Assembly (NCBI GenBank): GCA_003577005.1
Contig: QEUW01000247.1
Coordinates: 1-11,900, forward strand
Direction of reading: 5' to 3'
Origin: Chloroflexota bacterium
GTDB taxonomy: Bacteria > Chloroflexota > Anaerolineae > Caldilineales > Caldilineaceae
Length of the DNA stretch: 11,900 nucleotides
Positions 7,167-11,900 of the stretch are shown here, in pieces (position 1 is the first letter of the stretch; the number at the start of each line of letters is the position of its first letter). A program made the translations under genes and the position numbers. The notes beneath the pieces are model-generated. The model had not been told where the DNA came from. It saw nothing but the letters and a program-made list of their open reading frames with translations, and did not search any database.

Positions 7167-7805
7167 ATGAGCTTTGAAGTCTACGACTACCGCACGACCA
7201 ATCGCAACGTCTTGATCACGCCCGAAATCCGGGCGCGGCTCTATCACATGAAGCCCGGCCAGGTGGACGGCCGCCACAGCCACGACCTGGGTCACGAGGT
7301 CTTTCTGATCCTTGAAGGGCAGGCCGAGTTCAACATCAACGGGGTCAAAAAGGTGTTGGGGCCGGGGCAGATGTGCATTGCCCTGGCCGACGAGATCCAC
7401 CAGGTGCGCAATATGCTGCCCGACAAAGAGACGGTCATGTATCTGTCGGTCACGCCGCACATCCATCCCACCCATACCCGGCGCCGGGACGATGACAGCA
7501 AAGCACCGCCGCACTTCAGCCCCAATGCCAACTATCACGCCGAGGATGACCTGAGCGTGCCCGTCGAGACGCTCATCGACCGTTTTGTCGAGGCCACGCA
7601 GATGGTGGCCGAGGCGGCGGCTGCCAGTGCGACGGTGCAGGCCGAAATGGCGGCTAAGCTAAAAGCTGCACGCACGAGCGGCGATACGGATGCGGCGACG
7701 GCTGCCCGGAACACCATGTGGGAGGCAGTCTACCAGCTCCACAAGGCGCTCTACGCCGCCGACCAGATCTGGAACGAGTTTACACCGCGCGCGGTCGAGG
7801 GATGA
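7167..7805 (+). CDS. Cupin-domain protein with helical C-terminal extension
   Basis: This 212-residue protein has a single small cupin barrel in its first ~115 residues. Cupin motif 1 is complete, with likely metal ligands His37, His39 and Glu44 (HSHDLGHE). Motif 2 is GPGQMCIALADEIHQVRN with His78 as the fourth ligand. A metal-binding role is therefore likely, either as an enzyme or as a small-molecule sensor. From about residue 130 the chain is Ala-rich and predicted helical, ending in a segment rich in Trp and aromatic residues (MWEAVYQLHKALYAADQIW). That extension is not part of the standard fold and may serve dimerisation. The stop codon region abuts or overlaps the dehydrogenase start, so the two are probably translated together. 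The exact reaction cannot be named. Confidence 0.85.
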   Translation: MSFEVYDYRTTNRNVLITPEIRARLYHMKPGQVDGRHSHDLGHEVFLILEGQAEFNINGVKKVLGPGQMCIALADEIHQVRNMLPDKETVMYLSVTPHIHPTHTRRRDDDSKAPPHFSPNANYHAEDDLSVPVETLIDRFVEATQMVAEAAAASATVQAEMAAKLKAARTSGDTDAATAARNTMWEAVYQLHKALYAADQIWNEFTPRAVEG

Positions 7806-7810
7806 CGAGT

Positions 7811-8602
7811 ATGAAGCTGGCTGGGAAAGTGGCGCTGGTCACCGGCGCCGGGCGGGGATTGGGCCGCGCCTATGCGCTCCATCTGGCCCAACTGGGCGCC
7901 GATGTGGTCGTCAACGACATCGACCTCCAATCGGCGCGCGAATATGATGAGCAGTTGAACGCCGAAACGGTCATGGCCGAGATCGAAGCCCTAGGCCGCC
8001 GGGCGCTGGGCGTCCAGGCCGATGTGACCAACAAGGATGCGGTCGATGCCATGGTTGAGGAAGCGTTGAGCACCTTTGGCCGGCTCGACATTTTGGTCAA
8101 CAACGCCGGCGGCAATTTGCGCGCCGAAGGCGCCGATGACTCCGCTTCTGGGACGCCACCCGAACGACTTCGATATATCTTGGACATCAACCTCACCAGT
8201 TGCATCCTCTGTTGCCAGGCGGCCAGCCGGCCCATGAAGGGGCAGCGCAGCGGCAAGATCGTCAATGTTGCCTCGCAAGCCGGTTTGTGGAGCGGGCGCA
8301 ACGGTGGAGCCATGCCGTACAAGCTTGCCAAGGCCGGAGTAGCGCACTATACCCGCATCCTCGCCGCCGAGTTGGGACCCTACAATATCAACGTAAACGC
8401 CATTGCGCCCGGTTTTATCGCCTCATCGCGAACCGTACGCTTCTGGGATAAAGCTGGAACCCAGCTTACCGACCAGATCGCCCTCCGTCGTGTAGGAAAT
8501 CCCCAAGAGGCGGCGCGTGTGGTTGAATTCTTGGTGACCGACCTCTCCGATTATGTGACCGGCCAGTGTATCCCCGTTTGTGGAGGCTACGTGGCCTGGT
8601 AA
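7811..8602 (+). CDS. Short-chain dehydrogenase/reductase (SDR family)
   Basis: This 263-residue classical SDR catalyses NAD(P)-dependent oxidation or reduction of an alcohol/ketone. Seen directly: the nucleotide-binding TGAGRGLG (residues 11-18), NNAGG at 97-101, and the catalytic set Ser155, Tyr170 and Lys174 (YKLAK), followed by NVNAIAPGFI. The Ser-Tyr distance is two residues longer than usual. Asp residues at the end of the second strand (VVVNDID) suggest NAD rather than NADP, by family rule. Start: GAGGG at 7797-7801 is 9 bases before ATG 7811. An in-frame ATG at 7802 overlaps the cupin stop as ATGA, adds three residues and is the main alternative. The frame also extends to a GTG at 7718, but that part lies inside the cupin gene. 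FabG-like in general form; the substrate is unknown, possibly linked to the cupin step. Confidence 0.92.
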   Translation: MKLAGKVALVTGAGRGLGRAYALHLAQLGADVVVNDIDLQSAREYDEQLNAETVMAEIEALGRRALGVQADVTNKDAVDAMVEEALSTFGRLDILVNNAGGNLRAEGADDSASGTPPERLRYILDINLTSCILCCQAASRPMKGQRSGKIVNVASQAGLWSGRNGGAMPYKLAKAGVAHYTRILAAELGPYNINVNAIAPGFIASSRTVRFWDKAGTQLTDQIALRRVGNPQEAARVVEFLVTDLSDYVTGQCIPVCGGYVAW

Positions 8603-8651
8603 CAGCGCCGCCGCTGCCCGCCCACAACGACGCAAGCCGGGCAACCCAGGC

Positions 8652-8659
8652 GGAAAGGA
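8652..8659 (+). promoter_or_regulatory. Ribosome binding site deciding the start of the first paralog
   Basis: GGAAAGGA lies 5 bases before ATG 8665. This supports that start over the upstream in-frame ATG at 8566, which falls inside the dehydrogenase gene. Confidence 0.7.
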
Positions 8660-8664
8660 TTGCG

Positions 8665-9948
8665 ATGTTGAGCCAGCCTGTCAGCTACGATTGGAGCATC
8701 ATCGAGGACGCGGAGTGGGAGCTAGCCGGGTTTGAAGCGACAGAAGCCGCTGGGCGCAACACGGCTGCCTTGAGCGAGCGGTGGGCGCTGCTCCAGCTTG
8801 CGCGCGGTCTGGTGTTGATCGTGGCAGCGTTGGCGCTGACTGGCGCGACCTTTGCCCCGGAGCCCGCCGAACGCACCTGGGCCTACGAGATGATCTTGCC
8901 CACGCTGCAACTGGAGACCAAAGCCTGGGCCACCCGCGATGAGGATCTGCTTGCTAGCCTGGTCGATGGTTATGTTCAGCCTCGCTTTCAGGACGAGTGG
9001 CGCGTGGGTTGGAACGCCGAGAACGAGGAGTACGCCCCGCGCAACACCACCCTGCTCAATGCTGAAGCGGTAAGCGACTTGATCCAGGTGCAAGTGAAGG
9101 TGGAACAGGTCAATCCGCAGTGGTGGATTTCAAGCCCTCATCGCGAAACGCGCTTTTATCGCCAGGTTGGCGCCGGTTGGGTGCGAACCGTCCCTACAGC
9201 GGAATTCTGGGGTGAGCAGCGGGTGCTAGAGACAAACCATCTCCGGTTTGAGTTCTATGACCACGATTTGCCTGCCGTTCTCGCTATGGTGGACCGGGTC
9301 GAGACCGCGTATGTGCAGGCGCATGCTTGGCTCGGCATCCCCGTACCCAAAGAGGAAGAGAAGATCACCTTTGCCATCCGGCCCGATCTGGTGCGTGGCT
9401 GGAGCGGTTCGGGTAACCGCCTGCATCTGACGACCCCGGCGCTTGCCAGGGTGCCGGCGGAGCTTTCAGATGCCGATTATCTGGCGCATCAGTTGATCAG
9501 CCGCGTGACGACCCGCACGTTCAACCGGCTCTTTACCGACTACGAACGCACCAACACTTACCAGTGGCGCACCATGTTGTGGGCGCTCAACGGCTGGGTG
9601 CGCAGCGAACTGGTTGGCCAACGTTCGCCCTGGCATCAACAGGCGGAGCTCCTCTTCGAGCGCGAGATGGCGAACAAACTCCCCTTGCGTCTCAGCGATA
9701 TCGAAAACCGCTACCCTTCCTGGCGTGTGGACCAGCAGGGGATGATGCTAGATTACGTCAGGGCAGAATCGGTCGTGGTCTACACCATGAATGAACTGGG
9801 CCGCGACCGTCTGCGCGAGTTGGTGATGGCCTTCCACCAACACGGCTCATGGATCGGCCTGGTGACGGATCTGTTTGGTGTAACCGTGGCCGAATTTGAG
9901 GCGGGCTGGAACGACTATCTGACCGAACGGTACCAACGGGCGCCATGA
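8665..9948 (+). CDS. Single-pass membrane protein with degenerate Peptidase_MA-like domain (paralog 1)
   Basis: This 427-residue protein has a short cytoplasmic head with the motif YDWSIIEDAEWE (residues 8-19), one membrane helix at about 42-63, and a large outer region. Residues ~70-210 resemble an NTF2-like fold (AWATRDEDLLASLVDG, then RETRFYRQ and WVRTVPTAEFWG). Residues ~215-425 follow the Peptidase_MA (gluzincin) pattern: HLRFEFYDHDLPAVLAMVDR, a helix where HExxH should be, and a closing block like YGxxxLxxLL...GVTVAEFEAGWNDYL. The zinc site is lost: HQLIS at 275-279 replaces HExxH, and LWALNGW (305-311) lacks the usual Glu of the W-L-N-E-G motif. Catalysis is therefore unlikely; binding or scaffolding is a better guess. 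It sits 62 bases after the dehydrogenase and overlaps its paralog by 4 bases. Family assignment is by pattern and needs a profile search. Confidence 0.75.
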   Translation: MLSQPVSYDWSIIEDAEWELAGFEATEAAGRNTAALSERWALLQLARGLVLIVAALALTGATFAPEPAERTWAYEMILPTLQLETKAWATRDEDLLASLVDGYVQPRFQDEWRVGWNAENEEYAPRNTTLLNAEAVSDLIQVQVKVEQVNPQWWISSPHRETRFYRQVGAGWVRTVPTAEFWGEQRVLETNHLRFEFYDHDLPAVLAMVDRVETAYVQAHAWLGIPVPKEEEKITFAIRPDLVRGWSGSGNRLHLTTPALARVPAELSDADYLAHQLISRVTTRTFNRLFTDYERTNTYQWRTMLWALNGWVRSELVGQRSPWHQQAELLFEREMANKLPLRLSDIENRYPSWRVDQQGMMLDYVRAESVVVYTMNELGRDRLRELVMAFHQHGSWIGLVTDLFGVTVAEFEAGWNDYLTERYQRAP

Positions 9949-11225
9949 CGCATGAGGTCTCTTTTGAATGGCGAGTAGTCGAAGATGCCGACTGGCACAG
10001 TCTGCCTGCCGGCTTCGCTCCCGCAGAACCCGGTCACAGAACGAGCGGTGATCGTTGGCTTCTTGTCGCAGCGCTGCGCGCTGCTGTCATCCTCAGCATT
10101 GCATGGCTCATCCCAGGCGCCACTCATCAGGCCCCTCTAGAGACACTACCTCCTACAACCGGGTTGGCCGTCCTACCGGTGTTGGAACGTGAGGCGGCCG
10201 CATGGCAGAGCAATGATTTGGCACGCATCGAACCACTGCTTGCGCCGGAGGTGCGCTTTGAGTGGCGAAATGAATGGCGTACCCCCTTTACCCTGGCCAC
10301 CGCCGCAGGTACAACGGTCGAAGAGACTGTCATCGCCCAGACGTCACACGGCGACATGGTTCAGGTTACGCTGCTGGTCCACGCCCCCACGCCGTGGACA
10401 TTGAACGCTGTCACCTATCGCGAAACTCGCTATTATCGGCCGGGCGAACAGAGTTGGTTGCGGACCCTGCCCCCACCTAGCGACTGGGGTGAAGAACACA
10501 CGCTCGAAACACCGCACCTGCGCTATCAGTTCCGCACGCGCGACACCGAGGCGGTGTTGGCGATCCTCGACCGGAACGAGTCGGTTTACCTCCTGCTCCA
10601 CGAGTTGCTTGAACTCGACCCATCCCCTGAGCCAGAGAAATTGACCATTCGTATCGACCCCAGGCTCGTGAGCGGCTGGGCCTATTTTGGGCGCATCCAG
10701 CCGCTCACGTCTCCGGCGCTTGCCCGTGTGCCGCACGGGATGAGCGATGCCGACTATCTGGCTCACAGCATTGCCAACCGCGTCACCGGTTTGCTCCTCA
10801 ATCAGCTTACCCTAGACGACAAGCGCGGGGAACAGGCAAAATGGCAACCGCTGGTCTGGGCCATCAACGGCTGGATGCGCACCGATCTCCAGGCGCGGCG
10901 CTCGCCCTGGCACCGCCGCGTCGAAACGATGCTCGACCGGAGGCGCGCCGAACTACTGCCCTTTCATCTGGCCGACATCCTGGATTCGCCTTTGCCCCGC
11001 CCCTATGAACAGCGTACGTTCATGCACCAGTATCTCCTCATCGAATCCCTGGTAGGGTATATCTTGACTGCCTACGGGCGCGACCAGTTGCCCGGTCTGC
11101 TGGCGGTTCTGCGCGACCACGGCTCGTGGCAGGTGGTGCCAGAGATGCTCTTGGGTATCGCGCCAGCCGAGTTCGAGGATGGCTGGAATCGTTTTGTCGC
11201 GACCCACTATCTGGGAATGCCGTAG
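9945..11225 (+). CDS. Single-pass membrane protein with degenerate Peptidase_MA-like domain (paralog 2)
   Basis: This 426-residue tandem paralog starts in an ATGA overlap with the preceding stop, so translation is probably coupled. It has the same layout: cytoplasmic motif FEWRVVEDADWH (residues 7-18), a membrane helix at about 38-57, an NTF2-like region (AWQSNDLARIEPLLAPEVRF, then RETRYYRPGEQSWLRTLP), then the MA-like domain. Shared blocks include LET-HLR, TSPALARVP (TTPALARVP in copy 1), SDADYLAH, RSPWH and DHGSW (QHGSW in copy 1). The HExxH position reads HSIAN (274-278), and WAINGWM lacks the third zinc ligand, so this copy also looks inactive. The two copies have diverged widely outside these blocks, indicating an old duplication with both kept. 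The stop codon lies in the left arm of the hairpin at 11223-11258. Confidence 0.75.
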   Translation: MTHEVSFEWRVVEDADWHSLPAGFAPAEPGHRTSGDRWLLVAALRAAVILSIAWLIPGATHQAPLETLPPTTGLAVLPVLEREAAAWQSNDLARIEPLLAPEVRFEWRNEWRTPFTLATAAGTTVEETVIAQTSHGDMVQVTLLVHAPTPWTLNAVTYRETRYYRPGEQSWLRTLPPPSDWGEEHTLETPHLRYQFRTRDTEAVLAILDRNESVYLLLHELLELDPSPEPEKLTIRIDPRLVSGWAYFGRIQPLTSPALARVPHGMSDADYLAHSIANRVTGLLLNQLTLDDKRGEQAKWQPLVWAINGWMRTDLQARRSPWHRRVETMLDRRRAELLPFHLADILDSPLPRPYEQRTFMHQYLLIESLVGYILTAYGRDQLPGLLAVLRDHGSWQVVPEMLLGIAPAEFEDGWNRFVATHYLGMP

Positions 11226-11258
11226 TGTAGTGATCAGTGGTCAGTGGTCACTACACTA
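11223..11258. terminator. Bidirectional hairpin between convergent genes, containing both stop codons
   Basis: TAGTGTAGTGA (11223-11233) and TCACTACACTA (11248-11258) are perfect 11-base reverse complements. Three more pairs inside, one a G-U wobble, extend the stem to 14 with an 8-base loop. The outer ends are the TAG stop of the plus-strand paralog (11223-11225) and, on the minus strand, the TAG stop of the membrane-protein gene (11256-11258). There is no T-run, so rho-independent termination is not certain. The loop carries a TCAGTGG tandem repeat, a pattern seen in dispersed intergenic repeats. Confidence 0.65.
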
Positions 11259-11675
11259 ACGGCGGTATTCCGCCCGCAGATAGGGGAGCGGCGCCAGGAC
11301 GCCCACCAGACAGAGCGCAAAGATGATGACCAGCAGGATGCGGCCAGCGATCGTCAACCCGGCAAACTCTTGTTGGAAGTAGCCGACCAGTAGTACCAGC
11401 GCTATCAATGTATTGGCCGTGATGATTGGGACCAACATCGAGAGGCCAATCTCTGGCTGGCTGGCGATGAGCAAAAAGAGCAGGCCAAGCGCCAGCAGCG
11501 CCGCTCCTGCCAGCCGCATTGGCCAGAGAGAGCCACCCTGGTAAAGCCCCCAGGCTGCCAGGGCGTGTCTGGAGAGGGTCAGCAACGCCAATCCCAAAGC
11601 CACGCCCACTGTGGAGCCATTGACACGTAGGGCAATCCGCAGGGGGCGGTAGTGGTCGCTGAGTGTATAGGCCAT
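11256..11675 (-). CDS. Small four-helix integral membrane protein of unknown function
   Basis: This 139-residue protein is mostly hydrophobic, with four likely membrane helices at about 15-35, 52-71, 79-98 and 108-129 and short charged ends (MAYTLSDHYRPLR at the start, YLRAEYRR at the end). The start is supported by AGGAAG on the minus strand (11682-11687), 6 bases before the ATG. No family motif is recognised. It is divergent from the rhomboid gene, with only 34 bases between start codons, so their promoters probably overlap, and convergent with paralog 2 through the shared hairpin. Its strong hydrophobic periodicity and good ribosome binding site argue that it is a real gene rather than a shadow. 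Confidence 0.75.
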   Translation of the reverse strand: MAYTLSDHYRPLRIALRVNGSTVGVALGLALLTLSRHALAAWGLYQGGSLWPMRLAGAALLALGLLFLLIASQPEIGLSMLVPIITANTLIALVLLVGYFQQEFAGLTIAGRILLVIIFALCLVGVLAPLPYLRAEYRR

Positions 11676-11709
11676 CGACAGCTTCCTATTCTATCGTGAG
11701 TCATTATCT

Positions 11710-11900
11710 ATGCAGGTACAAGCGCTTTACTGGCGCCAGCGCATCACCGTACGTCTACTGTTGTTCGGAGCGATCCTGCTCGTCCTCTGGGCAGTAGAGG
11801 TGGCGGACTGGCTGCTGTGGCACTTTCCGCTCGACCAATATGGCATCCGCCCGCGCACGCTGATTGGGCTGCGTAATATCCTCTTTGCGCCGTGGCTCCA
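11710..11900 (+). CDS. Rhomboid-family intramembrane serine protease, 3'-truncated
   Basis: An ATG at 11710 opens a frame that runs off the right edge after 63 codons. The visible part has a basic start (YWRQRITVR), a first membrane helix at about residues 16-37, then YGIRPRTLIGL and NILFAPWL. This matches the conserved start of bacterial rhomboids, where the YGIRPRxLxGLxxIxxAPxLH stretch precedes the loop leading to the active-site helices. The catalytic Ser (GxSG) and His lie beyond the window and cannot be checked. The family cleaves membrane-spanning helices of single-pass proteins. The ribosome binding site is weak (GTGAG about 10 bases upstream). The divergent neighbour suggests shared regulation. 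Confidence 0.8.
   Translation, partial: MQVQALYWRQRITVRLLLFGAILLVLWAVEVADWLLWHFPLDQYGIRPRTLIGLRNILFAPWL

Noticed and set aside
7718..7810. Upstream GTG extension of the dehydrogenase
   Set aside because: It lies inside the cupin gene, and a standard SDR start with a spaced GAGGG is available at 7811.
8566..8664. Upstream ATG extension of paralog 1
   Set aside because: It begins inside the dehydrogenase gene, whereas GGAAAGGA is correctly spaced for ATG 8665.

Overview
The window reads as a chromosomal segment of a high-GC Chloroflexota bacterium, probably from the Caldilineae/Anaerolineae side. This is inferred from gene style, not from a marker gene. The clues are a secreted peptidase ending in a short 'LLLPFVGR'-type tail of the kind often seen on Chloroflexota exoproteins, a Tat-type lipoprotein, membrane-anchored MA-like proteins, a rhomboid with a typical YGIRPR start, and 'TTTTGGATTTTGGAT'-style intergenic inverted repeats. 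There is no rRNA, tRNA, CRISPR array or transposase. No gene-free stretch exceeds 300 bases; the longest is the 235-base gap at 2485-2719.

Layout. (1) 1-2484: the 3' part of a large secreted M4 (thermolysin-like) metallopeptidase with a jelly-roll-like domain, a Myxococcus-type disulfide repeat and a C-terminal P-domain. (2) 2485-6518: a promoter and structured leader, then a peptide/nickel-type (Dpp/Opp) ABC import set: Tat-lipoprotein binding protein, DppB-type permease and DppC-type permease. A long imperfect hairpin lies between the binding protein and the first permease. No ATPase gene follows. (3) 6539-7129: a compact type II toxin-antitoxin cassette with its own near-consensus promoter and an inverted repeat that could be its operator. 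(4) 7167-8602: a cupin protein and a short-chain dehydrogenase, overlapping or nearly so and probably co-translated, perhaps a small catabolic unit. (5) 8665-11225: two tandem paralogous single-pass membrane proteins joined by an ATGA overlap. Each has a short cytoplasmic motif, one membrane helix, an NTF2-like region and a Peptidase_MA-like domain whose HExxH zinc motif is destroyed in both copies (HQLIS and HSIAN). (6) 11223-11258: a hairpin that contains the stop codons of two convergent genes at its two ends. (7) 11256-11675 (minus): a four-helix membrane protein, divergent from (8) a rhomboid intramembrane protease that runs off the right edge from 11710.

The most interesting part is 8665-11900: two tandem, apparently catalytically dead, membrane-tethered metalloprotease-like proteins close to a rhomboid protease and a small polytopic membrane protein. 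Whether these form one system is speculation, but the loss of the zinc site in both copies can be read directly from the sequence.
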